Positions 33,574-43,242 of a stretch of 64,000 nt of DNA are shown piece after piece. Position 1 is the first letter of the stretch. Every line of letters starts with the position of its first letter. The DNA comes from Streptomyces triticagri (GTDB taxonomy: Bacteria; Actinomycetota; Actinomycetes; Streptomycetales; Streptomycetaceae). The stretch lies in NCBI RefSeq assembly GCF_003429565.1, contig NZ_QUAK01000238.1:1-64000 (forward strand), given 5' to 3'. The notes beneath the pieces were generated by a model, which made no database searches, was not told the origin of the DNA, and worked only from the letters and a program-made list of their open reading frames with translations. A program made the translations under genes and the position numbers.

Positions 33574-34865
33574 GCAGGCTTCCTATCCGTACGGGACACG
33601 AACGGCAATCCGTTTAGTTGCCCGCGCACCGGATCCTGCGCGGGTCGCCCGCCGTCCATCTGCCGCCACACCGGGAACAGCAGAGGCGTCAGCGTCACCA
33701 CGAAGTAGACGCCCCCGACCACCAGGAACGCGGCCGTGAGTCCGACTCCATCGACGAGCAGGCCGGCGGTCAGGCCGCCCAGCGGAGTGGCCAGCATCGA
33801 CCCGGCGCGGGACACGCCGAGGACACGGGTGCGCAGCTCCGCCGGCACCCGCTCGAAGGTCACCGTCGAGAGGATCGGGTTGATCATGCCGCCGGCGAGT
33901 CCGCCGCACACCATCACCACGGCCAGCGGGGCGAGTTCGGACGAGAACGCGGCGGTGGCGTACCGGGGGAGTCCGATCAGGAGGGCGCAGGCGACGAAGA
34001 CCGGCCACCGGCGGAAGCGGGCCCCGAACGCCCCGTAGAGCAGCGCACCGACGACCGCTCCCACGCCCCACAGGGCCGACACCAGACCGAGGGCGGCCGG
34101 TCCGCCCAACTCCCGCTCCGCGTGCACCGGCAGGAGCACGGCGGAACCGCCTTGGTCGAGGGCGTTGGTGCAGAGCACCAACCCGGAGATGGCGAGCAGC
34201 AGGGGCGTACGGACCAAGTAGGCGTATCCCTCGGCCAGTTCGCGGCGGTACGAGGGGCGGGGCGTGGTGCGGCGTACGGGCTCGCCGGCCGGAAGGCCGC
34301 GCAGGCCCGCCGCCACCACGGCCGCCGACACGGCGAAGGTCGCGGCGTCCCAGGCGAGGACCGTCTCGGCGCCGAGTGCGGCGATCAGTACGCCGCCGAC
34401 CGCGGCGCCCAGCATCCGGGCCCCGCGCGAGACTCCGTCGAAGAGGCTCGCGGCCCGGGTGACCGTGGTGCCGGCCCGCTCGGCGAGCTCGGGGAGCAGG
34501 GCGCTGCGCGCGGTCTCGCCGGGTGCGTGGAACAGGCCGTGGGCGGCCATCAGAGCACACAGCGTCCAGAACTCCAGCAGGCCGGCGCGATGCAGCAGCG
34601 GTACGGCCCCGACGGCCGCCCCGCACAGCAGATCGGTCCCGACACTGATGCGCCGTCTGCCGATCCGGTCGATCAGCGGCCCGCCGGCGAGCGAGGCCAC
34701 CACCACCGGCACCATGGCGCAGAAGGCCACCACTCCGGCCCTGGTGGCGCTTCCCGTCGCCTCGAGGACGAACCACGGGATGCCGATGAGGGTCAGTGAA
34801 CTACCCCAGACGGACGCGGTGTTGGCGATCAGCGCGGCGGCGAGCGGCCGCCGGTCGCGGGTCAC
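33567..34865 (-). CDS. MFS transporter (12-TM)
   Basis: 432-residue permease with about 12 hydrophobic segments. Motif A-like GGPLIDRIGRRRISVGTD between helices 2 and 3, and an AHGLFHAPGETARSALLPELAERA loop typical of the MFS_3/enterobactin-exporter type. The GTG start at 34865 overlaps the upstream regulator stop as GTGA. Regulator-exporter pairing suggests efflux of a compound sensed by that regulator; specificity unknown. Confidence 0.88.
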   Translation of the reverse strand: MTRDRRPLAAALIANTASVWGSSLTLIGIPWFVLEATGSATRAGVVAFCAMVPVVVASLAGGPLIDRIGRRRISVGTDLLCGAAVGAVPLLHRAGLLEFWTLCALMAAHGLFHAPGETARSALLPELAERAGTTVTRAASLFDGVSRGARMLGAAVGGVLIAALGAETVLAWDAATFAVSAAVVAAGLRGLPAGEPVRRTTPRPSYRRELAEGYAYLVRTPLLLAISGLVLCTNALDQGGSAVLLPVHAERELGGPAALGLVSALWGVGAVVGALLYGAFGARFRRWPVFVACALLIGLPRYATAAFSSELAPLAVVMVCGGLAGGMINPILSTVTFERVPAELRTRVLGVSRAGSMLATPLGGLTAGLLVDGVGLTAAFLVVGGVYFVVTLTPLLFPVWRQMDGGRPAQDPVRGQLNGLPFVSRTDRKPAC

Positions 34866-35476
34866 GGCGCGGGGTGGTGCGAGGTCGCGGGGCGAGGGAA
34901 TCCGTGCAACTGCAGCCGGTACGCGGCCGCTTCCGGCTCGGCGCCACCCGGATCGTCGTCACCCGGGTCCGTGTCGCCCGACGCCGCGTCGTACCGCGCG
35001 ATCACCTCGAACAACTCGACTTTCAGGGCGCGCGCTTGATCGACTGTCAGATTCAGCGTCCAGTCGCTCATCACCGTGCCGCCGATCCACTCCGGGCGCT
35101 CATGCATGGTGCCGAGGTGGGCGCCGAGTTCCACGGCGTGCCCGGTGGCCATCTCGTGCAGCAGGGTGTTCACCGCGCCGCGCACCGCCGGGTCCGGATT
35201 CCGGTGGAACTCCTCGGTGTTGGAGTTGATCGACCGATGCACGGCCCGCCACCACCGCTCGCGCCCCTTGCCGCGACCGGGCTCCTCCACCACGAACCGG
35301 TGCCGCGCGAGTTGACGCAGGTGGTAGCTGGTCGATCCGCTCGACTCACCCAGCCGGGCGGCCAGTCGGGACGCGGTGGCAGGCCCGTCGTCGCGCAGCA
35401 CGGCGAGCAGCCGCATGCGCAGCGGGTGGGCGAGCCCGCGCAGCGAACGGGCGTCGAGGTCGCGGGAGTCCGTCAT
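34862..35476 (-). CDS. ArsR-type winged-helix regulator
   Basis: 204 residues. RSLRGLAHPLRMRLLAVLRDDGPATASRLAARLGESSGSTSYHLRQLARHRFVVEEPGRGKGRERWWRA (about residues 11-80) is the helix-turn-helix of the HTH_20 group in the ArsR superfamily. C-terminal domain helical, ending in an acidic Asp-Gly-Pro-rich tail. ATG at 35476; first gene of the minus-strand operon with MFS and GNAT. An inverted repeat 28 bp upstream is a good candidate for its operator. Confidence 0.88.
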   Translation of the reverse strand: MTDSRDLDARSLRGLAHPLRMRLLAVLRDDGPATASRLAARLGESSGSTSYHLRQLARHRFVVEEPGRGKGRERWWRAVHRSINSNTEEFHRNPDPAVRGAVNTLLHEMATGHAVELGAHLGTMHERPEWIGGTVMSDWTLNLTVDQARALKVELFEVIARYDAASGDTDPGDDDPGGAEPEAAAYRLQLHGFPRPATSHHPAP

Positions 35477-35503
35477 GCCGGCGAGCGTAGAAACGCAGAG
35501 AGT

Positions 35504-35543
35504 CCGCTGCAATGGAGTCTTTGCAACAACTGCTTTGCAGCGG
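35504..35543. promoter_or_regulatory. Inverted repeat operator upstream of ArsR-type gene
   Basis: Arms CCGCTGCAA (35504-35512) and TTGCAGCGG (35535-35543), perfect complements separated by 22 bp, with an extra TTGCAA half-site at 35521-35526. The TGCAA core appears on both strands, as expected for a winged-helix dimer site. Confidence 0.7.
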
Positions 35544-35577
35544 AACCTCTGTGGTCGCCCGAGGGTCGGCCGGTCGA

Positions 35578-36582
35578 CTACTCCGTCACGAAGCCCTCGT
35601 CCAGCATCCAGTCCAGGGCGACCTTGTGGGGGTCCTCGCCGTCGACGTCGACCTTGGCGTTGAGCTGCTGCGCGATCGTGTTGTCGAGCTTGGCGGTGAT
35701 GGGCGCCAGGATCTCGGCGATGGCCGGATACTTCTTGAGGGCCTTGGAGTTGATGGACGGGGCGGCGTTGTAGTTGGGGAAGGCCTTCTTGTCGTCCTCC
35801 ATGACGGTGAGGTCCATCGCCTGGATGCGGCCGTCCGTCGTGTAGACCTCGCCGTAGGCGCAACTGCCCTTGGCCGCCTGGGTGTAGATGATGCCGGCGT
35901 CCATCTGCGTGATGTTCCCGGCCGGGATGTTCATGCCGTACGTCTTCTTCATGCCGGCCAACCCGTCGGCACGGTTGTTGAACTCGCTCTCCACACAGAG
36001 GGTGACCGCGCCCGGGTCCCTCTTCAGGAGCGCGGCGACGTCCGAGAGGTTCTTGGTCTTCAGCTTCTTGACGTTGGCCGGGTTCATGGCCAGCGCGTAG
36101 GTGTTGTTGAGCTCGGACGGCGGCAGCCAGTCGAGGCCGTTCTTGCGGTCGGCGTCGCGGACCACCTTCCACTGCTCCTGCGGGTCGGGCACCGGCTTGG
36201 AGTTGCCCTGGTACGTGATCCACGCGGTGCCCGTGTACTCGTACATGCCGTCCGCGTCGCCGCCCTTGACCGCCTCGCGCGCGCCGATCGAACCCTGGAT
36301 CCCGGTCCGGTCCAGGACGTCCGCGCCCGCAGCCTCGAAGGCGATGCCCATGATCGCGCCGAGGATCAGCTGCTCGGTGAACTCCTTGGAGGTGACGGTG
36401 AGTTTGGCACCCTCGAGCGGTTTGCCCTTGCCGACGATGCCGGGCTCGACGTCGTCGACCATCGGGGATCCGCTGGTCAGACCGCAGCCGGCCAGGAGCG
36501 AGGGGACGAGCAGTGCGCCCGCGAGGGCGGCGGTCAGGGTGGTGCGCCGGAATCTGCGCACGTACGGCATCGCGTACCTCAT
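35578..36582 (-). CDS. Osmoprotectant (glycine betaine/choline) ABC transporter substrate-binding lipoprotein
   Basis: 334 residues, lipobox LLAGC after a 30-residue signal, then the OpuAC/ProX domain: KLTVTSKEFTEQLILGAIMGIAFEAAG, DGMYEYTGTAWITYQG, ESEFNNRADGLAGM and CAYGEVYTTDGRIQAMDL, matching OpuCC/OsmF proteins. It is the last gene of the minus-strand operon (permease, ATPase, permease, binding protein); its ATG overlaps the permease stop as ATGA. It should bind betaine, choline or a similar quaternary amine outside the membrane. Confidence 0.92.
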   Translation of the reverse strand: MRYAMPYVRRFRRTTLTAALAGALLVPSLLAGCGLTSGSPMVDDVEPGIVGKGKPLEGAKLTVTSKEFTEQLILGAIMGIAFEAAGADVLDRTGIQGSIGAREAVKGGDADGMYEYTGTAWITYQGNSKPVPDPQEQWKVVRDADRKNGLDWLPPSELNNTYALAMNPANVKKLKTKNLSDVAALLKRDPGAVTLCVESEFNNRADGLAGMKKTYGMNIPAGNITQMDAGIIYTQAAKGSCAYGEVYTTDGRIQAMDLTVMEDDKKAFPNYNAAPSINSKALKKYPAIAEILAPITAKLDNTIAQQLNAKVDVDGEDPHKVALDWMLDEGFVTE

Positions 36583-37457
36583 GACGTCGCCTCCAGACCC
36601 CGCGGCCGCAGCAGTTGCTCGGCAAGGGACCCCAGCCAGTCGATCAGCAGGGCGAGCACCACGGTCAGTACCGAGCCGAGCATCAGGACCGGCATCCGCT
36701 GGTTGGTGATGCCGGTGGTGATCAGATCGCCGAGTCCGCCGCCACCGCCGTACGTGGCGAGGGTGGCGGTGCCGACGTTCAGGACCAGGGCCGTGCGCAC
36801 ACCGGCCAGGATCAGCGGTACGGCGAGGGGGAGTTCGACCTTGGTGAGGACACCGGCCGGCGACATGCCGATGCCGCGGGCTGCCTCGAGCAGGGTCGGG
36901 TCATTGGCCTTGAGCCCGGCGATCGTGTTGGAGAGCACCGGCAGCACGGCGTAGATGATGATGCCGTACAGGGCGGCCTTCATCCCCGTACCCATCCAGA
37001 TGACGAGCAGCGCGAGCAGACCGATCGCGGGCGTGGCCTGGCCCATGTTGGCCAGGATCATCGCGACCGGTGCGGCCCTGCGCAGGGCGCCGCGGGTCAG
37101 CAGGATGCCCAGCGGGATCGCGATGATCAGTACGAAGAAGGTGGAGATCGCGGTCAGTTCGATGTGCTGCCACAGCGCCTTGACCACCTTGTCGCCGGAC
37201 AGCGCGTTCTCGGAGATCGAGTCCAGGTCGGCCTGCTGGAACCAGAGCCAGGTGGCGAGCAGGATCAGCGCCAACACGGCTGGCAGGATCACCAGTTGGG
37301 GCCAGCCGATCCGACGTTCGGGCGCCCGCGCGTGCTCCGGTGGAGTGGCCTCCTCCTCCGCCTCCCCGGCGTCCCGGAAGGGATGCCCCTTCACCTCGTG
37401 CGAGCCCTCGTGCCGGGACTCGGCCGGCGGGTGCTTGCTGCCGCGTGGACTGCTCAC
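36579..37457 (-). CDS. Osmoprotectant ABC transporter permease (N-terminally extended)
   Basis: 292 residues. Residues 1-55 are hydrophilic and rich in His, Glu and Pro; six membrane segments follow. EAA loop LLEAARGIGMSPAGVLTKVELPLAVPLI. The GTG at 37457 overlaps the ATPase stop (GTGA) and gives the longest reasonable protein. Same family as the permease at the head of the operon, so the pair forms a heterodimeric pore as in OpuCB/OpuCD. Confidence 0.9.
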   Translation of the reverse strand: MSSPRGSKHPPAESRHEGSHEVKGHPFRDAGEAEEEATPPEHARAPERRIGWPQLVILPAVLALILLATWLWFQQADLDSISENALSGDKVVKALWQHIELTAISTFFVLIIAIPLGILLTRGALRRAAPVAMILANMGQATPAIGLLALLVIWMGTGMKAALYGIIIYAVLPVLSNTIAGLKANDPTLLEAARGIGMSPAGVLTKVELPLAVPLILAGVRTALVLNVGTATLATYGGGGGLGDLITTGITNQRMPVLMLGSVLTVVLALLIDWLGSLAEQLLRPRGLEATS

Positions 37458-38758
37458 CGCGGCACCTCCCCGGTGCCGCCGCCCTCCTGTGCTTGCAGGG
37501 TCTGGGCGTGCCGCTGCTCCTCCAGCTCGTGCTGGTGCTCCATCGCGTCGAGCCGGTCGGCCTCGAGGAGTTCGTGCACCGAGTTCATCAGGGTCTGCAT
37601 GTCGACGACGCCCTCGTACGCGCCGCGCCGGCCGGTGACCGCGACCCGGCCCGCGTTGTCCGTGAGCACCGCCTCCAGGGCGTCGCGCAGCGTGGCGTCC
37701 CTGGTCACGGTGTCGTGCACCAGGGTGCCCGCGCGGGCGAGCGAGCCGCGGGCGCGCATCATGTCGCCGCGGCGCAGCCATTTGTACGGGCGGCCGCGCT
37801 TGTCGAGCAGCAGGATCTCGTTGACCTTGCCGGAGCGCAGCTTGTCGAAGATGTCCTGCAGCGGATCGTCCACGGTCACCGTGGGGTAGTCGCGGATCTC
37901 GACGTCCCGTACGCGGGTGAGGTTCAGCCGCTTCAGCGCCGCGCCCGCGCCGACGAATCCGGAGACGAAGTCGTCGGCGGGGTTGGTGAGAATGGCCTCC
38001 GGGGTGTCGAACTGGGCGATGTGCGAGTGCTCGCGGAGCACCGCGATCCGGTCGCCCAGCTTGATCGCCTCGTCGAAATCGTGCGTGACGAAGACGATCG
38101 TCTTGTGCAACTCGTGCTGCAGCCGGATCAGTTCGTCCTGCAGATGGTCACGGGTGATCGGGTCGACCGCGCCGAACGGCTCGTCCATCAGGAGCACCGG
38201 CGGATCGGCCGCGAGCGCCCGCGCCACCCCCACCCGCTGCTGCTGGCCACCGGACAGCTGGCGCGGATAGCGGCCGCGGAACTCGCCCGGGTCAAGGCCG
38301 ACCAGGTCCAGCATCTCCTCGACCCGCCCCTTGATCTTCGACTTGGACCAGCCGACCATCCTCGGTACGAGGGCGATGTTCTGGGCGACGGTCATGTGCG
38401 GGAAGAGGCCCGAGGACTGGATCGCGTACCCGATCTTGCGGCGCAGCTTCACCGAGTCCATGTCGGTGACGTCCTCGCCGCCGATCCGGATGCGGCCGCC
38501 GGTGGGCTCGATCAGACGGTTGATCATCTTCAGGGTGGTGGACTTCCCGCAGCCCGACGGGCCCACGAAGATGACCAGTTCGCCGGCCTTGATCTCCATG
38601 TTCACGCTGTCCACGGCCGCGTCGGCGGCGCCCGGATAGCGCTTGGTGAGGTTCTCGAGCTCGATGGTGGCGCCGGTCGCCTTCGTCTCGTCGGAGCCGC
38701 CGCTCGGGGCGGGGTCGCCGGGCGGAGTGGCCCCGGTCGTCGTCACGGATTCAGGCAC
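37454..38758 (-). CDS. Osmoprotectant ABC transporter ATPase with CBS domains
   Basis: 434 residues. ATPase domain: Walker [11 protein letters not shown] (about residues 69-78), Q-loop [12 protein letters not shown], signature [10 protein letters not shown], Walker B VLLMDEP, His in VTHDFDEA. Residues 295-405 carry two CBS motifs, including [25 protein letters not shown] and [24 protein letters not shown], which in OpuA sense ionic strength or cyclic di-AMP. The C-terminal tail is Gln/Glu/His-rich. GTG 38758 overlaps the upstream permease; the GTG at the sixth codon is possible. Confidence 0.92.
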   Translation of the reverse strand: MPESVTTTGATPPGDPAPSGGSDETKATGATIELENLTKRYPGAADAAVDSVNMEIKAGELVIFVGPSGCGKSTTLKMINRLIEPTGGRIRIGGEDVTDMDSVKLRRKIGYAIQSSGLFPHMTVAQNIALVPRMVGWSKSKIKGRVEEMLDLVGLDPGEFRGRYPRQLSGGQQQRVGVARALAADPPVLLMDEPFGAVDPITRDHLQDELIRLQHELHKTIVFVTHDFDEAIKLGDRIAVLREHSHIAQFDTPEAILTNPADDFVSGFVGAGAALKRLNLTRVRDVEIRDYPTVTVDDPLQDIFDKLRSGKVNEILLLDKRGRPYKWLRRGDMMRARGSLARAGTLVHDTVTRDATLRDALEAVLTDNAGRVAVTGRRGAYEGVVDMQTLMNSVHELLEADRLDAMEHQHELEEQRHAQTLQAQEGGGTGEVPR

Positions 38759-39398
38759 GGATCCCCCTCGGGATGGTCAGTCGTCCGATGAGGACGTACG
38801 CGGCGTCGAAGAGCAGCGCCAGGACGACGATGCCGAGGGTGCCCGCGAGCACCTGGTTGAGTGCGTTCTTGCTGCCGAGCGAGGCGATGCCGCGGAAGAT
38901 CTCGTTGCCGAGGCCGGGGCCCGAGGCGAAGGCGGCGATCGCGGCGATGCCCATCAGCATCTGGGTGGCGACCCGGATCCCGGTGAGGATCGGCGGCCAG
39001 GCGAGCGGCAGTTCCACCCTGAGCAGCTGCGCCGTACGGGACATCCCGATGCCGCGGGCGGCGTCCACCAGGGTGGAGTCGACCCCGCGCAGGCCCACGA
39101 TCGAGTTCCGCACGATCGGCAGCAGCCCGTACAGGGTCAGCGCCACCACCGTCGGCGCGACACCGAGTCCGACGATGGGGATCAGCAGACCGATCATGGC
39201 CAGCGACGGGATCGTCAGGATCGTCGACGTCGCGGTGGTGGCCACACTGCCCGCCCAGTCGCTGCGGTACGTGGCCACGCCGATCAGTACGCCGATGACG
39301 GTGGCCACCACCATGCACTGGAAGACGGCGCTGGCGTGTTGATAGGCGTCCGTCAGGAGCTGTTGGTGGCGACTGCCCAGGTACTCCCAGAAGTTCAC
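38751..39398 (-). CDS. Osmoprotectant ABC transporter permease (first of operon)
   Basis: 215 residues, six membrane segments, EAA-type loop LVDAARGIGMSRTAQLLRVELPLAWPPIL. Start GTG 39398 preceded by GAGGTGA, part of a triple repeat. First gene of the four-gene betaine-type importer. Function: one half of the transmembrane pore. Confidence 0.9.
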   Translation of the reverse strand: MNFWEYLGSRHQQLLTDAYQHASAVFQCMVVATVIGVLIGVATYRSDWAGSVATTATSTILTIPSLAMIGLLIPIVGLGVAPTVVALTLYGLLPIVRNSIVGLRGVDSTLVDAARGIGMSRTAQLLRVELPLAWPPILTGIRVATQMLMGIAAIAAFASGPGLGNEIFRGIASLGSKNALNQVLAGTLGIVVLALLFDAAYVLIGRLTIPRGIRA

Positions 39399-39401
39399 TC
39401 A

Positions 39402-39428
39402 GGTCACCTCGGTCACCTCGGTCACCTC
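39402..39428. repeat. Three tandem GGTCACCTC 9-mers at the operon's ribosome binding site
   Basis: Perfect copies at 39402-39410, 39411-39419 and 39420-39428. On the minus strand each reads GAGGTGACC, an anti-16S-like sequence; only the copy nearest the GTG is at normal spacing. Confidence 0.65.
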
Positions 39429-39456
39429 CTGCGTCGGCGCGGGAGGTGCACAGAAC

Positions 39457-39930
39457 TCAGCTGCCGTCCTCCGCGGCCTGCTCGACCAGCGGGATGATCC
39501 GCAGCGGAACGGGATTTTCCATGACGATCGCCGTGGAGGCCCGAACGATGCCATCAAAGCCCACAACCCGGTCGATCACACGTTGGAGATCGGCGTTGGA
39601 GCGCGCGACGAGCCGGCACAGCATGTCGCCGCTGCCGGTCGTGGTGTGCAGCTCGAGCACTTCCGGTACGCCGCTCAAGTGCGCCCGTACGTCGGCCCCC
39701 TGGCCCTGCTTGATCTCGAGGGTGGCGAAGGCGGTGACGGGGTAGCCGAGCGCCTCCGGGTTCACGTTCGGGCCGAATCCGCGGATGACTCCATTCGACT
39801 GAAGCCGGTCGAGGCGGGCCTGCACGGTGCCCCGGGCGACCCCCAGCCTGCGGGACGCCTCCAGGACGCCGATCCGGGGCTCGCGGGCGAGCAGTACGAG
39901 CAGTCGTCCGTCCAGTGCGTCGATCGCCAT
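39457..39930 (-). CDS. Lrp/AsnC family regulator, divergent from hppD
   Basis: 157 residues. N-terminal helix-turn-helix with DALDGRLLVLLAREPRIGVLEASRRLGVARGTVQARLDRLQSNGVI, C-terminal RAM ligand domain with TTTGSGDMLCRLVARSNADLQRVIDRVVGFDGI. ATG 39930 is chosen because it gives the usual MAIDxLDG start; GTG 39942 would add four residues. Divergent position implies control of hppD and of itself, with an aromatic amino acid or derivative as likely ligand (inference). Confidence 0.9.
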   Translation of the reverse strand: MAIDALDGRLLVLLAREPRIGVLEASRRLGVARGTVQARLDRLQSNGVIRGFGPNVNPEALGYPVTAFATLEIKQGQGADVRAHLSGVPEVLELHTTTGSGDMLCRLVARSNADLQRVIDRVVGFDGIVRASTAIVMENPVPLRIIPLVEQAAEDGS

Positions 39931-39958
39931 GGCCTGCGTCACACTCCCAGTGGTCAGC

Positions 39959-41204
<1,246 letters not shown>

Positions 41205-41271
41205 TCGAGGCCTCGTCCGCGGACGCCGGACGGGCTTGATCTCGTCGGTCAGGGCGCGTTGAGTATGTCGC

Positions 41272-42744
41272 GTGATGATGTACGGAGGTATACGTGGCCG
41301 GTGGCTGCGCGGAGCGGCCGCCGGCCTGGCGGTGGCCGCCGTGCTGGCGGGCGGAACCGGCGCCGCCCCCGCCCCGCCGAACGCCGAGGTCGCCCTGACC
41401 GTCGAGGCGCCGACGGAGTTCGGCCTGTACGACGCCGCGGAGGGCCGCGAGGGACGGCAGGACGACTACGAGATCTTCGTGCGGCCGGCCCACGGCGTGG
41501 CCGAGAACGTCGAGGTCACCGTGGACGCCCGCGAGCTGAAGAAGGTCGGCACCCTGACCCCGGGCCACCGCTGCACCGGGCAGGGCGCCGTCTTCCGCTG
41601 CCGCTTCGACCCGCGCGACCTGAAGTACGGAGCCCACTCGCGGCCGTTCCACCTGCGCGGGAAGGACGGCGTGGCACCGGGCGACGGCGGCACGGTACGG
41701 ATCACCGCGCGGGCCGACAACACACCGACCGCACGCGCCCGCACCCGCCTCGAGGTGCGCCCGCCCGACCTGATCGGCAACCGCCCCGAGCACGTGAAGG
41801 CGGCCTCCGACGGCGTGACCGAACTGCGGCCGTCGTTCGCCAACCCCGGCCGGTGGACCGTACGGAAGTACGCGCTCAAGCTCTCGACGTACGGGCACCA
41901 TATGGAGTTCGACCGGCGCTACCGCAACTGCTGGTACAGCGACGGCATCGCCGATCCCGAGGAGAGCGGCGAGGTGTGGTGCGAGTTCAGCACCCCGCTG
42001 CCCCCGCACAGCGCCTGGCGGGTGGCCCAGCCGCTGAGGGGAAAGCTGCAGCGGACCATGCCGGCCGACAGCGTGCGCTACGAAGCGGTCCACGGCACCC
42101 GGGACCCGAAGAACTTCCCGTACCGCGGCAGCGGGCCGGAGCTCGACCTCGAGCGCGTCCCGTCGAAGCAGGTGCGCGAGAGCCGCACCGGGGCGAGCGC
42201 CCTGCTGGTGCGCGGGCCCGCGCAAATGGACTACGCGCCCGTCGTGCAGGGCAAGCTGCGCGGTCGCGTCGGCGACACGGTGAGCCTGCGGATCGGGGTG
42301 CGCAACGTCAACGGCGGCCGGCTGCCGGGGCCCAACCCCGACCACGTGGAGGTCGTACCGCCGGAGGGCACCACCATCACCTCCACGCCGTACGAGGTGG
42401 ACGGCGATCCCATGGACGGCGCGTGCGCCGAGGCACGGCACCGCGAGCGGGTGTGGATCTGCGACCTCGGCGGGGAAGCGTTCGAAGGGGTCGAGGGCCG
42501 GAAGGGTGCGCGGGCGACCGTCACCACGCGTATCCGCATCGACCGCAAGGTGCCGGGGGCGCGCGGCTCGGTGCGCGCCGTGGGGAAGTACGACCGCACG
42601 CACGGCAACGACACCGTCGCCCTGCCGGCCGAGGTGTCCGAGGCAGCGGGCCCGAGCGGCCTCACCATCGGCTTCACGGCGGTGGGAGCCACCGCCGCGG
42701 CAGGCGGTCTGCTGGTCCTGTGGCGCCGGCGCAGGGCGCGGTGA
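41272..42744 (+). CDS. Secreted, cell-surface-anchored protein of unknown function
   Basis: 490 residues with an N-terminal signal peptide (GRWLRGAAAGLAVAAVLAGGTGAAPA), a long extracellular region of beta-rich character containing Cys pairs (CTGQGAVFRC, CWYSDG to VWC, CAEARHRERVWIC), and a C-terminal membrane helix (LTIGFTAVGATAAAGGLLVLW) followed by a basic RRRRAR end. There is no LPXTG, so it is probably held by the C-terminal helix. GTG 41272 and ATG 41275/41278 are consecutive possible starts with no clear ribosome site, so the mRNA may be leaderless. The architecture is common for streptomycete surface proteins with DUF11-like repeats. Confidence 0.75.
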   Translation: MMMYGGIRGRWLRGAAAGLAVAAVLAGGTGAAPAPPNAEVALTVEAPTEFGLYDAAEGREGRQDDYEIFVRPAHGVAENVEVTVDARELKKVGTLTPGHRCTGQGAVFRCRFDPRDLKYGAHSRPFHLRGKDGVAPGDGGTVRITARADNTPTARARTRLEVRPPDLIGNRPEHVKAASDGVTELRPSFANPGRWTVRKYALKLSTYGHHMEFDRRYRNCWYSDGIADPEESGEVWCEFSTPLPPHSAWRVAQPLRGKLQRTMPADSVRYEAVHGTRDPKNFPYRGSGPELDLERVPSKQVRESRTGASALLVRGPAQMDYAPVVQGKLRGRVGDTVSLRIGVRNVNGGRLPGPNPDHVEVVPPEGTTITSTPYEVDGDPMDGACAEARHRERVWICDLGGEAFEGVEGRKGARATVTTRIRIDRKVPGARGSVRAVGKYDRTHGNDTVALPAEVSEAAGPSGLTIGFTAVGATAAAGGLLVLWRRRRAR

Positions 42745-42794
42745 CGCCGTGCGGGAGCGGACGCGCCGGGCCCCCGTGACGCATCCTGGACGGC

Positions 42795-43238
42795 ATGACG
42801 ATGCGGAAGGTGCTGTACGAGGGCTGGGAGATGGAGTGCTGCGGCGAGCCGTTCTCCGTCGGTGACGAGGTCGACTGGGAGCTGTCGCTGATCCCGGACG
42901 AGGCCGGCTGGCCGGCGGACGCGCTCAGCGAAGTGGACGGCGAGCGGGGGCTGTTGGCGTACATCGGTCACATCGGCCACTCCGCCGTCGGCGTCCGGAT
43001 GCGCGGCCGCGTGGCGGGCATCCAGGTGGTGAAGCAGCGCTACGTCGAGCACGAGCCGGGGAGCCGGATGTTCCACCCGGTCCCCGGCGAAGTGTGGCTG
43101 CGCCCGGTGGACCGGGCACCGAAGTGGTTCGGCCACGAGACCGATTCCGGTACCGGCCCCGGCGGTGCCGCCTGGCATCGCAGCGAGCAGAGCATGCTGG
43201 TCGAGCTCGACGGCGAACTCCTGCCGTCGGCCCGCTGA
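42795..43238 (+). CDS. Conserved hypothetical protein, resembles DUF6578
   Basis: 147 residues. WEMECCGEPFSVGDEVDWEL at residues 11-30 with a CC pair, then a beta-rich middle (VRMRGRVAGIQVVKQRYV) and EHEPGSRMFHPVPGEVWLRPVD. I associate this pattern with streptomycete proteins labelled DUF6578, by memory only. No signal peptide or membrane segment. ATG 42795 follows a 50-bp gap. Role unknown. Confidence 0.75.
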   Translation: MTMRKVLYEGWEMECCGEPFSVGDEVDWELSLIPDEAGWPADALSEVDGERGLLAYIGHIGHSAVGVRMRGRVAGIQVVKQRYVEHEPGSRMFHPVPGEVWLRPVDRAPKWFGHETDSGTGPGGAAWHRSEQSMLVELDGELLPSAR

Positions 43239-43242
43239 CCCG

